Assembly: GCF_018812025.1 (NCBI RefSeq)
Contig: NC_063049.1
Location: 32,939,447-33,003,446, forward strand
DNA length: 64,000 nucleotides
Direction: 5' to 3'
Source of the DNA: Megalobrama amblycephala
Lineage: Eukaryota > Chordata > Actinopteri > Cypriniformes > Xenocyprididae
Shown: one piece after another, positions 1 through 11,034 of the stretch
Numbering within the stretch: position 1 is the first letter of the stretch
How the letters are laid out: every line of letters begins with the position of its first letter
The notes under the pieces: model-generated
Database searches by the model: none
What the model was told of the DNA's origin: nothing
Seen by the model: only the letters and a program-made list of their open reading frames with translations
Program-made: the position numbers and the translations under genes

Positions 1-456
1 CAGAGTCATGACCAAAAAGCTGATGGCCACTCTAGTTGAGCTTCATCATCATATATGGAGATGGGAGAAACTTACAGAAGGACAAACATTACTGCAACAC
101 TCCGCTTATCTGGGCTTTATGGTTATTTTTAGTGGCAAGACTCAAGCACCTCCTCAGTGAAGACATAAAAACCACCTTGGAATTTACAAAAAAAGTACCC
201 AAAGGACTCTCTCAAACTGTGAAAAACAACTGGTCTGATGAACCTCAGTTCCAAGCATCATGTATGGATTAAACTAGGCACTGCTCATCACTTGCACAAT
301 ACCATCCCATAGTAAAGTGTGGTGGTGGCAGCATCATGCTGTGGGGGTGTTTTTCAGCAGCAGGGACTGGGGGACTCATCAGGGTAGAATGAAAGCTCAA
401 CACAGCAAAATATAGAGACAGCTTTAATAAAAACCTAGTCTGCATCACTCAGGACC
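1..456 (+). mobile_element. Tc1/mariner transposase remnant, left part
   Basis: The plus strand reads as the middle of a Tc1-type DDE transposase: a stretch ending in a W-S-D-E-P-Q-F segment near 225-250, then the motif coding M-L-W-G-C-F-S-A near 337-357. Frameshifts and stops break it, so it is a dead copy. It runs off the left edge of the window and is interrupted at 449-456 by a hAT-like insertion. The coding sense resumes at about 2237. Confidence 0.75.
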
Positions 457-2228
457 CAGTGGTGGCTCGTCAAGGGAGGCAAGGGAGGCACAGCCTACCT
501 CAAAATTTTGAGGAGAAAATGGGAGAAAGGATGATTTAATGTTAATAAAATTCCCAGTTATTCGTTTCATTTCATGTCTAGGAATGTGTATTTTTTGTTA
601 GTAATTTCACTGCTGTAACACCATAACATGTTACTGCAATTGAAAGCACCTCTGTTCCTTCACGAACGTGCCGAATCTGCCGATGTCATTACAACCACAG
701 GGGATGGAGAAGGGAAAGGGGAGGGGGAGGCACATGAGCCGAGCTCATCTTGTGCCTCAGTTTGTAAAAAAATTAGCCAATCACCATCAAGTTTTTTTAC
801 ATTCAGTGCTTGGGAGAGTTGAGAAAAGGTACATCGCAGGGGAGGCTAGCCTCCCTTGGTATATCAACCAATCATCGTAGAGACGTAAATTACGTGAATA
901 ACATGATATTAGTTTAGAACAGCTACTGCTGCGCTGATAATGTACTTAGTATCTTAATTATGGAGAGTAGCGATATTGAATATTTGATCGTCAACAAATT
1001 TACCAAGCTGTCATTCAGACATTCTACAAATTAAAAATGAAGGAAGACTCCACACATGATTTGCAAATATAGGCTACAGCAGCCAGCTTTACTAAATGGC
1101 CTAACGTGCTCTTTTAACACAGACATATTGGGAGGGATTGGATGTTTGCTTCAAGTGATAGGTGAGTGAAATAATATTTGTATCTGTATTATCTTGCTGT
1201 ATATGTCATTTTCTTTAAATTTTCTGTGCAAAAAGCCAATTTAAATCCGCATTACATTGGTGCCGAAACTCGGGAGGAAGGAGGGACATGCTGTCGGAGA
1301 GTCCTCGCTGCTGAGGGGGATCGTGGTGCTGTGGAGTTGGTACTGGAGCCTTGTGAAAGGTGGGACGGAGACCCGGATGCCGTGCTCCTGGGACGAGGTG
1401 GGGTGGCTGCCGTCCAGGAGGGAGCGGAGGAGTCGCCGCCGTCCGCCGTGGGCCGGAGCCTGCTGCCGTCCGCCATGAAGGGGAGGAGCAGGGGACGGGG
1501 AACTCGCTGCCGGCTGCCATCAACCGGAGGAGCCATCGCCGGCCGCCAGGAGGCGGTCGAGGATCGGGCCGTCCACTGAGCGTCCAGTGCCACCGCATGG
1601 CACCGCGAGGAAGAGCCTCCCGGCTGGCTGAGGACCGAGTGGCAGTGTGTCTGGGAACCGGACCCAGAATTTTTTTTTTCTCTTTTTCCTCTCTCCCCTC
1701 TCTCGTCCTGTCACTCCCCTTGCTTCCGTCTCCTTTCTCTCGTCTTGTCTGTCCTTACCCCCAGGTGCTGCGGCCGCCGAGACAGGCCCCGGGGGGAGTA
1801 GAGCGCAGTCTCGGGAGTACCCCCCGGCCTGCGAGGGGTGATGGGGGTATGTGGCGACCAGGGCGGGGCGAGAGCCGTGAGGGAACGGCGCGAGGCCTTG
1901 AGTCTCTCACAGAGGAGCTCCGGGAGCATAAAAGGAGGAGCGACGACCGTGAAGGACGAGAGAGGACCAGGCCTGGACTTTATTTTATGTTTTATTATGT
2001 TTGTGTGGCCAGCAGACGTCCGCGAGGGTCTGCCGGCATTACTTTCATTTTGTTCTTTGTTTATTTTGAATTAAAGTTTTGTTGAATGTTCGCCGGTTCC
2101 CGCCTCCTTCTTCACACATCTACGAACCGCGTTACAATAGGCTAATAATAATAATAATCAGCAGGGGGTCCCCAGACCACTAGAATTTAGTGTGCCTTCT
2201 CTATTTTAAAACCCACAAGCCGCCACAG
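457..2228. mobile_element. hAT-like element inserted in the Tc1 copy
   Basis: The insertion is bounded by a perfect 8-bp direct repeat, TCAGGACC, at 449-456 and 2229-2236. Its ends are imperfect inverted repeats: CAGTGGTGGCTCGT at the left and, read on the other strand, CTGTGGCGGCTTGT at the right. An 8-bp target duplication with CAGTG-type ends is the hAT signature. No transposase reading frame is visible, so it is non-autonomous. It carries an LTR-retroelement remnant inside (1251-2136). Confidence 0.75.
1251..2136 (+). mobile_element. LTR retrotransposon remnant (PBS plus 3' LTR)
   Basis: Bases 1251-1256 (ATTACA) look like the last bases of a 5' LTR. They are followed at 1258-1275 by TGGTGCCGAAACTCGGGA, which has the form of a primer-binding site. 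The GC-rich segment 1850-2136 begins TGTGGCGACC, ends GTTACA and follows a purine-rich stretch, as expected of a 3' LTR after a polypurine tract. The gag and pol genes are missing. The GC content (1280-2000) is far above the rest of the window. The long open frames here are not credible genes. Assignment to the Gypsy group is only a guess. Confidence 0.55.
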
Positions 2229-2236
2229 TCAGGACC

Positions 2237-2525
2237 TCAGACAGAGCAGAAGGTTCACCTTACAACAGGACAATGACCCTAAGCACACAGCTAAGATGCA
2301 AGAGTGGCTTATGGACAACTTTGTGAATGTCTTTGAGTGGCCCAGGCAGAGCCTGAAATTAAACCCAATCGAACATCTCTGGAGAAACCTGAAAATGACA
2401 ACCTGACAGCGCTTGAGAGGATCTGAGGAGAAGAATTGCAGGAAATTGCCAAATGCAGATGTGAAAGCTTGTCACATCATACCCAAAAGTCTTGAGGCTG
2501 TAAAAGTGCTTCAACTAAGTACTAA
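2237..2525 (+). mobile_element. Tc1/mariner transposase remnant, right part
   Basis: This continues the left part (1-456). The plus strand codes the second catalytic-aspartate block (Q-Q-D-N-D-P-K-H-T-A) near 2263-2293, then E-W-P and L-N-P-I-E-H-L-W near 2335-2385, the region with the final acidic residue. It degenerates after about 2410. The original element was split by the hAT-like insertion at 457-2228. Confidence 0.75.
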
Positions 2526-2528
2526 GTT

Positions 2529-2660
2529 TAAGGGTTAGTCATCCAAAAAAGAAATTTCTGTCATTAATTACTCACCCTAATGTTGTTCCACACCTGTAAG
2601 ACCTTTGTTCATCTTCGGAACACAAATTAAGATATTTTTAAGGTCCGAGAGGTTTCTGAT
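2529..2660. mobile_element. Truncated MITE (AGGGTTAGT end)
   Basis: This is a single-ended copy of a family related to the complete element at 2675-3332. It shares the terminal block and the segment with CTCACCCT, GTAAGACC and TTCATCTTCGGAACACA. The right half is missing. Confidence 0.6.
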
Positions 2661-2674
2661 CCCTAAGAGAAACC

Positions 2675-3332
2675 TTAAAGGGTTAGTTCACCCAAAACTG
2701 AAAATTATGTCATTAATGACTCACCCTCATGTGCTTCCAAACCTGTAAGACCTCCGTTCATCTTCAGAACACAGTTTAAGATATTTTAGATTTAGCCCGA
2801 GAGCTTTCTGTCCCTCCATTGAAAGTGTATGTACGATAGACTGTCCATGTCCAGAAAGGTAATAAAAACATCATCAAAGTAGTCCATGTGACAGCAGTGG
2901 GTTAGTTAGAAGTTTTTGAAGCATCGAAAATACATTTTGGTCCAAAAATAACAAAAACTACGACTTTATTCAGCATTGTCTACTCTTCCGGAATCTTTTC
3001 CATTGAATTGATTCCATTGAATCCTTTCATCTGTCGGCGTTGGTAATGCACTTTTACGTCATTGTTTTTGGCGATTAGGACTTCCGCTACATGCACACTT
3101 ATGTACCATTTAAAAAAAATAAAAAATACATGATGTTGTTTTTATTACCTTTCTGGACATGAACAGTCTACCGTACAAACTCTTTCAATGGAGGGACAGA
3201 AAGCTCTCGGACTAAATCTAAAATATCTTAAACTGTGTTCCGAAGATGAACGGAGGTCTTACGGGTTTGGAACGACATGAGGGTGAGTCATTAATGACAT
3301 AATTTTCATTTTTGGGTGAACTAACCCTTTAA
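2675..3332. mobile_element. TTAA-flanked fold-back MITE
   Basis: TTAA stands at both ends (2675-2678 and 3329-3332). The first about 180 bp (AGGGTTAGTTCACCCAAAA onward) are repeated in inverted orientation in the last about 180 bp, so the element can fold back on itself. No coding capacity is visible. The sequence resembles a very common cyprinid MITE (Angel-like); that name is from memory. Confidence 0.75.
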
Positions 3333-3554
3333 TGTTATAAAGTGGCGAGAATAATTTTTATGTGCAAAACCAAAAATAATGACTTAATTCAACAATTTCT
3401 TCTCTTCCCTGTTAGTCTCCTACATTGTTTACATTGTATAGACTGTGCAGCGCTTCTGGGTTCTATGTCAGAACGCGCCTCAGTATTGGCCAACGCTGTA
3501 CACATGAGCAGCACGAAATATGTGTGTGATGCTGACACAGGCACTATATATGTA

Positions 3555-3556
<2 letters not shown>

Positions 3557-3609
<53 letters not shown>
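3557..3609. repeat. (TA)n microsatellite
   Basis: An uninterrupted TA dinucleotide run of about 52 bp. The Tyr-Ile reading frames across it are artefacts. Confidence 0.95.
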
Positions 3610-3613
<4 letters not shown>

Positions 3614-4033
3614 AGGCACTATATATAAAAATATAAAATGTGTGTATGCATTGCCATGTATTATTTGTATTAATAAAACTGTCACATGAAGGTGTTGTGA
3701 GTCTTTTATTCAGCACAACACAACACCTGAGGCAATCAAGCTGTCATGAAGCCAGGTGTTTTTTGTTTCCCAGAATCACATAAAATAAATTCAGATCCAT
3801 ATACTGGGGGTTTTGTTTAAATCTCCTTCAAGAACAAAACAAACATTCAGTGGGAAACAATAGAGTGTTATTGAGCATCTGGCAGAGTTTAAGGCCAATA
3901 ATACTGTTCCTGAATGATTAGTGTCGCACATATATCCAGTATAATAGGTGACTGCTTCAGCTGGAAAAGAGGAAAAAAAACCTGCATTGGGCAAAATAGC
4001 CTAAGTCCGGTTCTCCAAACAGGGATGACTTAC
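3610..4033. other. Spacer downstream of the orphan crystallin exon
   Basis: On the minus strand this is where a C-terminal-domain exon should follow the exon at 4034-4276. No frame shows crystallin residues. A 21-bp segment near 3739-3759 (AAGCTGTCATGAAGCCAGG and following) recurs with one mismatch near 4310-4330, on the other side of the exon. Confidence 0.5.
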
Positions 4034-4276
4034 ATTTCTCACAATGCAGCAAGACCTTATAGAGTCATTGTACCCCATCCAGCATTGGTAATCAGGAAAC
4101 TCTCCCCTGGTTAGGATGTACTGGCAGCCCATGAAGTTTGGACGCTCATACAAAACCCAGGCCCCACTCTCGACTCTGATGGAGTTACAGCGGCTGAAGT
4201 GGGACGACAGCTCTGAGCAGTCCATGCTGCATTCAAAGGAACATCCCTGAAAGTTCCTGTCCTCAAAAAAGACAAT
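4034..4276 (-). pseudogene. Orphan gamma-crystallin N-domain exon (partial gene)
   Basis: This is a 243-bp open exon coding 81 residues of a gamma-crystallin N-terminal domain. It starts [11 protein letters not shown], has [13 protein letters not shown] in the middle and ends S-C-C-I-V-R-N. Two Greek-key motifs are intact and there is no stop. On the minus strand it has an acceptor (CCCATACAG) before 4276 and a donor (GTAAGT) after 4034. Its length and both splice phases equal exon 2 of the gammaS-like gene at 5090-5809. No MGK-type first exon is visible up to 5090, and no third exon down to 3610. It is most simply a duplicate that lost its flanking exons; a distant or unrecognised exon 3 is the alternative. 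Confidence 0.75.
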
Positions 4277-5034
4277 CTGTATGGGAGAAGATGTAAAAAC
4301 ATAGGACAAGCTGCCATGAAGCCAGGTGTTACCACCAAAATGGCAACAGATTAAACAACAGTGTTTTGCTGCTTTCAGGAGAAGAATAAAAAAGTGTTTT
4401 CCTAACAGCCTACATAATCTGCTGAGCAGGGCTTCAAACTTTTCATGAATCATAATTGGTTCCACCTTCTTTAAAACACCAAACATGCATGTGTAAACAG
4501 AATATTTAAAAAAGGTAGCAGCTATTTACTGTAAAAAAAAAAAAAAAAATGCATTTGCAAAAGGATACTATTGCATCAAGTACAAATAGCAACAAATACA
4601 ATATTTTTATTCTTAAACACAGCAGAGGCAAATACTGTGTAAACTGATGTAAGTAATATGTTATTATAAGGTAAGATATCTGCGCAATGGTGGATGGAAT
4701 TACTGAAAATATCCCTTTTCACTCAGTGTAAATAGACACTTATGTTATCTTAAAAGAAAATATATAATAATTTCTTTTGTTTCTTGTTCATATGATTTGG
4801 TGGAAAAAATTACAATACACATTTTTATTAAAATAAAATAAGGAAAACATCTTCTGGTAACCATTTCTGCTCAAAAGCTACACACACACTGGCTTATATT
4901 AATGCTTTTTAATATAATTTTCAGATCACATATGTTTGGCGCATTTCAGCTCAACATAATTTTATGCCAGTCTGTTAACTGGCAACCAATCAAAAAGAAA
5001 CACAACTCACAAAAATGAATGCCTCTTCAAAAAT
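4277..5034. other. AT-rich spacer between minus-strand crystallin units
   Basis: This contains a short poly(A) run near 4532-4549 and no recognisable gene or element. A first exon for the orphan exon would be expected here and was not found. Confidence 0.5.
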
Positions 5035-5089
5035 TTTATTTTTCAATACTTTTTCAGTAGTAGTGATAACAGGTTTTTATTTCAACAGT

Positions 5090-5809
5090 CTATAGGGGGA
5101 TCTGGCGAACAGAGCCCACGTTGGGAGTCATGGCCCCCCATTCAGTGTGGCGGCTGTACTCTCCCTTCTCAAGGAGGTACTGACGGCCAAGGTAGTTTGC
5201 ATGCTCAAAGAACACACAGGGACCTTCGAGGACCTTGCAGGAATGGACCTCTTTGCAGAGGAAGCGTTCCTGAATGGACGGGGTGCTTTCTGTAACTTCC
5301 CACATTTGGCCATCAAAATTGGGCCTTTCAAAGATTTTCAGCTTGAGATGTCCAGAGACCTGCAGGGAATACAAATCATGTTGTTATGTACACACCCAAC
5401 CACACAGTTAACATACTGAGAGCAATTCAAAGTGATCACATGTGGTGCCATTGGACTTACATGCCTGACTAAACGACAAGATCGGACACAGTCATTGAAG
5501 CCAATCCAATGGTGATAATCTGGATATTCCCCTGGGGCCAGTATATACTGATAGCCCATGTAGTTTGGCCTCTCATACAGAACCCAACAGCCCCCATTCA
5601 CCCTTGCAGAATTACAGCGGCTAAAAAATGTATGAAGGTCACTTGTGTCCCCCTTACACTCATAGGATCTTCCCTGGAAGTTCCTGTCTTCGTACAACAC
5701 AATCTGTCAGACAAAACACAGCACAGTTTACATTGTGCTACAACATCATGACAGACTGTGGGGTATAGACAATCAGGGAGATAGAGAAACTTACGCTCTC
5801 AGCTGTCAT
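5090..5809 (-). CDS. Gamma-crystallin, gammaS-like (three exons)
   Basis: Structural lens protein of about 175 residues. Exon 1 is 5795-5809 (M-T-A-E-S), exon 2 is 5461-5703 and exon 3 is 5090-5359 with stop TAG. Introns of 91 and 101 bp have GTAAGT donors and CAG acceptors. Exon 2 codes Greek keys 1-2 ([11 protein letters not shown] through R-S-C-R-L-V-R-H). Exon 3 codes keys 3-4 ([11 protein letters not shown], then H-S-C-K-V-L-E-G, then [11 protein letters not shown]). The low methionine content and the H-S-C-K-V-L-E-G and W-G-A-M-T-P blocks resemble gammaS crystallins rather than fish gammaM. The M-T-A-E-S start differs from the usual M-G-K. A TATA box (TATAAAG on the minus strand) lies at 5852-5858 and an AATAAA at 5035-5040. 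A fish gammaMX-type assignment is possible. Confidence 0.88.
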
Positions 5810-5851
5810 TGTCAGATGTGAAATGTTGGATAGCAAACCGTGCTGTAGTCT

Positions 5852-5858
5852 CTTTATA
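5852..5858 (-). promoter_or_regulatory. TATA box of the gammaS-like gene
   Basis: TATAAAG on the minus strand, 43 bp upstream of the start codon at 5809. This leaves room for a leader of only about 15 bp, which is shorter than in the plus-strand genes. Confidence 0.6.
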
Positions 5859-5859
5859 C

Positions 5860-6713
5860 AAGTCCTGAACAAAGGCACAGGTTGTAAAAAATTTAATCAG
5901 CAATTCAAAAAAATTTATCCAAGCTCAATGTATTGTTCTAAAGCACTGAATCATAGATTTGTTTAACAATAAAATTGTGAGTACCAAGCATCCCAACCTC
6001 AGCCAACGAATCATCCTCAGGCTTGAACAACATGCACACTGTTAGTCTACATGGTCAGCTCAGACTGATTATTTATGTTATTACAGAAACATCTTCTGCA
6101 TTCGAATATTTGCCAACAGCAACCTCACATTTTCAATTACAGCAAAATCACTGTTTATGACTGGCAACCATGATGTCCACCAGAGAAGACACAAGGGCCA
6201 AGCACTGAAGGTGTGTGGAGGCGTCTACTGTGTCTCATGTTCTTGAGCACTGCTTTTAAAATGTTGTGTCATATGTAAGACTCAAGCGCAAAAGTCAAAC
6301 ACTTCCAACTAGTACACATTTCCATATTTAAAAATAAATAAATGGAAAAGCAGTGCAGTGGAATGCAAAAACAGGTTCTGTATGGATGACCCTCTTCTTC
6401 TAGGATCTGTATAATAAAGTTATACAATTTTTCACAGTTCTTGGGTAGTGTCCCCTCAGGGTCTCTGTGGTAACAGTAACTATCTCCCCCCACATAAGCT
6501 ATTCAGTTTTATTTGGAATTCTTTGTTATTCCTGTATTCTTCTGAAATCATTATGACCGGTGAAAGTTGGCAGCCAAACTTAAAGGTTTTAGTTAACACT
6601 GCATCCTCTGACTATGATCAGACTGGCAATTTTGTGTCCATGAGATCCACAACCAGCCAGAGTGAGACTCACAACATCTGGTCCCTAATGAATGAATAAT
6701 TTAAAGGGAATTA
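5860..6713. other. Spacer between divergent crystallin groups, part 1
   Basis: Upstream of the minus-strand gammaS-like gene. No gene, RNA or clear element was recognised. Confidence 0.4.
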
Positions 6714-7327
6714 TTAAAGGTGATAGAGAGGATTTTTTCGTCGACTGAGAATCCAAAGACTGTTACTGAGTTTTTTAAATGAGCGCATGCGTAAGAACAA
6801 CCCCCCTCCTTCACAACACATTTCAAAGGAACGCCTCCCAAAACTCGTAAACACTCGTATTGGAACACGAGTGTTTACCACCGGCATTCGCTGTGTCGTG
6901 TTTTTTGGATTCATTATGTCGGACTCACTGCAGGTAACTCATAATCTGCAGTTGTTACTCCTGTCTCCTGACAAAAACATTGCATGCGGCACCTGTAGAG
7001 TGTGGAAAGTTACTGGAGAGCGCAGCCGCGCTCGTCTCTCAAAAGGAACGTCACGGCAGTGATTGACAAGCCAGAGGGCCAATCCGCGCACGTCTTTCAC
7101 AAGGAACGTCATGGCAGTGATCGACAAGCCAGAGGGCCAATCGTTTAAGCGATCATCGATCAAGGATTGGCTGATGTTTTTAAGGCCCTACCTCGTGCAC
7201 AGATGATGTATATTAATATTATTACTTTCAGTGCACCTAATAAATAGTCTTTTATCAGTTAGTAAAGACAGTTTCAAGTAATATTGCAAAAATGTATAAA
7301 ACAAAACATCCTCTTTAGCACCTTTAA
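6714..7327. mobile_element. TTAA-flanked non-autonomous DNA transposon
   Basis: TTAA lies at 6714-6717 and 7324-7327. The ends form an inverted repeat: AAAGGTGATAGAGAGGATTT at the left and, on the other strand, AAAGGTGCTAAAGAGGATGT at the right. Inside, a segment of about 63 bp carrying AAGGAACGTCA and GACAAGCCAGAGGGCCAATC is tandemly duplicated (about 7020-7143). No transposase is present. TTAA targets fit Kolobok or piggyBac mechanisms. Confidence 0.65.
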
Positions 7328-7860
7328 GTAAGGGAATACTTGAATAATCAATAATCCTAATTTAAACATAACTAAATTAATAACCTAAGTATCATTTGAA
7401 ATTGGAGTCAGAATCAAGTCAGCATTAAACAGAAGTTGAAGAAGAACAGAAGAAGAACATCCTTTTCTTCCCTGTTGTGATGTATACAGTATCAGAGTAA
7501 AATGGCAGGACTTGATTTTGTCCATCCATAATAGATTAGATTGTTGTCGTATGCTATTGCTAATAATTTCAATAAACTCTTGAAATTATTATTCTTGTGT
7601 AATCATATGTATTACGCATACGTAATTAAAAATGCAGTTAAAGGATGTCTCGCTCTCTTTAATGTTGCATTAAAAAGAGATCATCTTAAGACAATTGTGG
7701 AAAAAAGTTGTTAAAATATTTGGGACACAAAAATCAGTTTTCATGTAATGTATAGATGAATTAGACAGGAAGCAAGAATAATAAAGAAATGTGAAGCTTA
7801 TATCCTGGTTACATCTACCTACTGATCAGTAAATCTCAAACATAGTTATATCTTTTAAAA
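7328..7860. other. Spacer, no recognisable feature
   Basis: AT-rich DNA with no gene or clear repeat seen. Confidence 0.4.
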
Positions 7861-8019
7861 ATTTGGTCAAATTTGTTGGCCATTTTGAACTCTTTGGAGT
7901 ATCAAGATAAAGCTTAGAGGCCATGTCCCAAATGGACTTGTGGACTTACAATGGTCACTGCGTGCATGAGATCCTAGGGTGTCCCATTTGTCATTTAGGT
8001 TTAAGAAGGGTGAAACGGT

Positions 8020-9430
8020 CAAGTTGCAGCACAAAGGAAAATCGTCAGCATGGGTCAAATGAATGGGTACACAGGCAAACATGAAACTGAACAATAAAAA
8101 CTAAATCAAAACAGAGACTAACCATGACATAACTCCCCCTCCCGGAAGGTGCAACCTCATTCCAAAAATAGTCCAACAGGGGAGGGAGGGTGGGTGTCCT
8201 GGAGTCATTGTAGGTGACCAGGACGCCTGCAGGGTGATGCCGGCAGTTAAGGGAGCCAGGGTGGTGCTGGCAGTTTAGGGGACCATCGCGGTGCAGGTAG
8301 CTCAGGGGACCATGGCGGTACAAGTAGCTCAGGGGACCATGGCAGTGCAAGTAGCTTAGGGGACTATGGCGGTGCAAGCAGCTTAGGGGACCATGGTGGT
8401 ACAAGTAGCTCAGGGGACCATGGCAGTGCAAGTAGCTTAGGGGACTATGGCGGTGCAAGCAGCTTAGGGGACCATGGTGGTACAAGTAGCTCAGGGGACC
8501 ATGGCAGTGCAAGTAGCTTAGGGGACTATGGCGGTGCAAGCAGCTTAGGGGACCATGGTGGTACAAGTAGCTCAGGGGACCATGGTGGTGCAGGTAGCTT
8601 AGGGGACCATGGCGGTACAAGTAGCTCAGGGGACCATGGCGGTGCAGGTACCTTAGGGGACCATGGCGGTACAAGTAGCTCAGGGGACCATGGCGGTACA
8701 AGTAGCTCAGGGGACCATGGCAGTGCAAGTAGCTCAGGGGACCATGGCGGTGCAGGTAGCTCATGGGGGCCATGGTGGATCGGCCTCCATGGCCTTGACC
8801 CAGAGGCTTTGCATGGCCACTATGGCCAGGGACATATAATAAAAAATAAAAATTTTCTTGGGAGGAGCTATGGGGTTGCGGACTGGAGCGGACTCTGGAA
8901 TGGGCTTATGGGCTGGAGAGGACTCTGGAGTGGAGAGAGCGGGCACTGGGCTGAGCTCAGGAATGAGAGCAGGTACTAGGCTAAGTTCGGGGACGAGAGC
9001 GGGCATATGACTCTGGTCAGGGGCTGGAGCCATCACTGGACTCTGGTCAGGGGCTGGAGCCATCACGTAACCCTCGTGCTGCTAGATACAAGTTTTTGGT
9101 CTGTTCTTCTGCCAGGGTTGCTGGTTGCAGCACAAGGGAAAGATGTCAGGATCTAGATGCAGCAGCTTCATTTTATTAAATAAAATCAAAACACTGGAGA
9201 ATCTCTGGAACAAGAACATAACAACCAACATAGTAATGACGAGGACAGACTGAGAACTGAGAGAAACACAGGGCTTAAATGCAAGAGCAAACAAAGAAGC
9301 CAATGAGATAATTAACAAGGTAATTAACTGAAAAGGTGACAGGAACACAACATTCAGACATACTGAAACTAGGTCAAATGAACGGGTACACAGGCAAACA
9401 TGAAACTAAATCAAAACAGAGCCTAACCAT
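8020..9430. repeat. Repeat block with duplicated flanks
   Basis: A segment with GTTGCAGCACAA, then GTCAAATGAA and GGTACACAGGCAAACATGAA, then CTAACCATGACA occurs near 8025-8130. It recurs in pieces near 9122-9140 and 9374-9433, enclosing a minisatellite (8275-8765) and a second region of short repeats (8870-9066). The second region carries GGGCTGGAGCCATCACTGGA units and reads on the minus strand as Pro/Ala-rich peptide repeats. It looks like an unclassified mobile or tandem-duplicated unit. No recognisable protein domain is present. Confidence 0.55.
8275..8765. repeat. 27-bp minisatellite
   Basis: About 18 copies of a 27-bp unit of the form GGGGACCATGGCGGTACAAG plus TAGCTCA, varying mainly at GGTACAAG/AGTGCAAG/GGTGCAGG. 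The unit is nine codons long, so the minus strand stays open as a periodic peptide (H-G-P-L-S-Y-L-Y-R). That frame is a by-product of the period and not evidence of a gene. Confidence 0.9.
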
Positions 9431-9433
9431 GAC

Positions 9434-11030
9434 ACTTATTAGCGCCCCCTTTGCGGCCGGTATGCGTCCTCAATGCGTACTTTTGCTGAGCCTGCACTGA
9501 ATCAAGCTCTGCAGCAGACTTCTACCCAACAGTCAAAGCGCCATTTCATCATGAAAGTGTGGACTCAGAGGAAGATCGCAAGGGCTTAGGGTTTAATTTG
9601 GTAGAGGGCCAGAAAGTGTCACTGGCTTAAATTCATGATGCTTTAGATTCCTTAAGTTATTAAGAATGCAATAATACACATAATTCCAATGTTAGCCACA
9701 TTGCATGTCGGCCATTTTGAATTTAGTCAATAACATATTATTAAAACCTGTTCTACATTTATCACATTTACAATGTTTTGGCCTACTGACACACATTTTT
9801 TATTTAATACCACAATGCCATCACAATATTCTATCAATTTGGTAACAACACCACCTAATAGTCAAAAGAAATTGTACTAAAAGTAATTATCCTTTAAACC
9901 ACTTTGAGTGCACATAATGTTGTCATTTAAACCCACCCATTGCAGGTACTCTCTTGAAGTTTACTAATAACCCATTTGATTTGCAGAAGCAGTCAAAGCT
10001 AAGCTTCAAACACCCCTGAAAAGTTTTCTCCACATTTGCCTTTGCATAATGTCAAATCTACCATGAAATAAATGGGAAGTTTCAAATTATGTTATTTTTA
10101 AACCACATCCTGCAGGATTGGGAAATGGAGACTTAAAAAAACAAAAAACAAATACAAGGTGCATTTGTATCAAAACTGATATATTAGAGACTTTATTGAA
10201 GAAGATATTGAATAAAAATTCAGATTTCACTTTCATGCACATTTACATAAAGTTTATTTTGGTGACCTCTCATGGTAGAATTGTTAAAATTGCTATAGTT
10301 AGCCTAAAGTAATGTAACTAATGTAACTGCAATAACATCAATGTAACTGCACCCCTCTTGATGCAAAATTACATAATGTATAAATTTGCTCATTTGACAA
10401 AGAATTAGAGGTCATTTCTTTATTAAAAATATTTTGTGTATATATACACAAATCTAAGGATCAGCATGATATATAACTCTTAAAAACAATTGTTAAAGAA
10501 AGGCTATAGATAATGGACAAGGGTAATAAATAAGTCATTTGCATTATGACTGGCAACACCTTTAAACAACTGCATTATAAGATTTTATAGCAAACACATT
10601 TCTAGATTAAATCTTGGTCATTTGTTGTTGTTTTTTTTTTTGTTTTAAGATCAATGTATTAATGGGAGAGCATCTAGAGTCTTGTGTTTTTAACCACATA
10701 TGGTAACAAAATCAATTATGTTTAAGCATATTACTAATGTAATGAAATGCAAATCCGAAAATTATTAACGAACATTAGTATTTTTAAGCACTCGGAAAAT
10801 GTTTGGTACTTTAAGAAATTCATCAGACTTGGAAACTCTTGCCTGACCCGATTTCTCTTGCTCTTTCACGCTAGTTTGCTGTCTCTGTCTCGCTCTCTCT
10901 TTCTGTTTGTCTTTCATTCCATTTGTTTCATGTAGGCTGTGATTGCACAATTTAAATTAACAAAAATCACAGACCTGCTTGATCATCAGGTTCCAGGGTA
11001 TTTGAATGACAAAAACCATTATCAGCCTAT
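9434..11030. other. Spacer upstream of crystallin gene C
   Basis: AT-rich DNA with no gene recognised. The last 100 bp are the promoter region of gene C. Confidence 0.4.
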
Positions 11031-11034
11031 AAAG

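Noticed and set aside
1360..2085. Long open frame of 241 codons
   Set aside because: It lies in GC-rich LTR-element DNA, overlaps the proposed LTR, has no recognisable domain and competes with other long frames on both strands.
8045..8773. 242-codon minus-strand frame
   Set aside because: It is produced by a 27-bp minisatellite. The repeat keeps the frame open by its length and no start context or domain supports a gene.
8275..9066. Possible CRISPR-like repeat array
   Set aside because: The units are directly adjacent with no unique spacers, and the window is eukaryotic.
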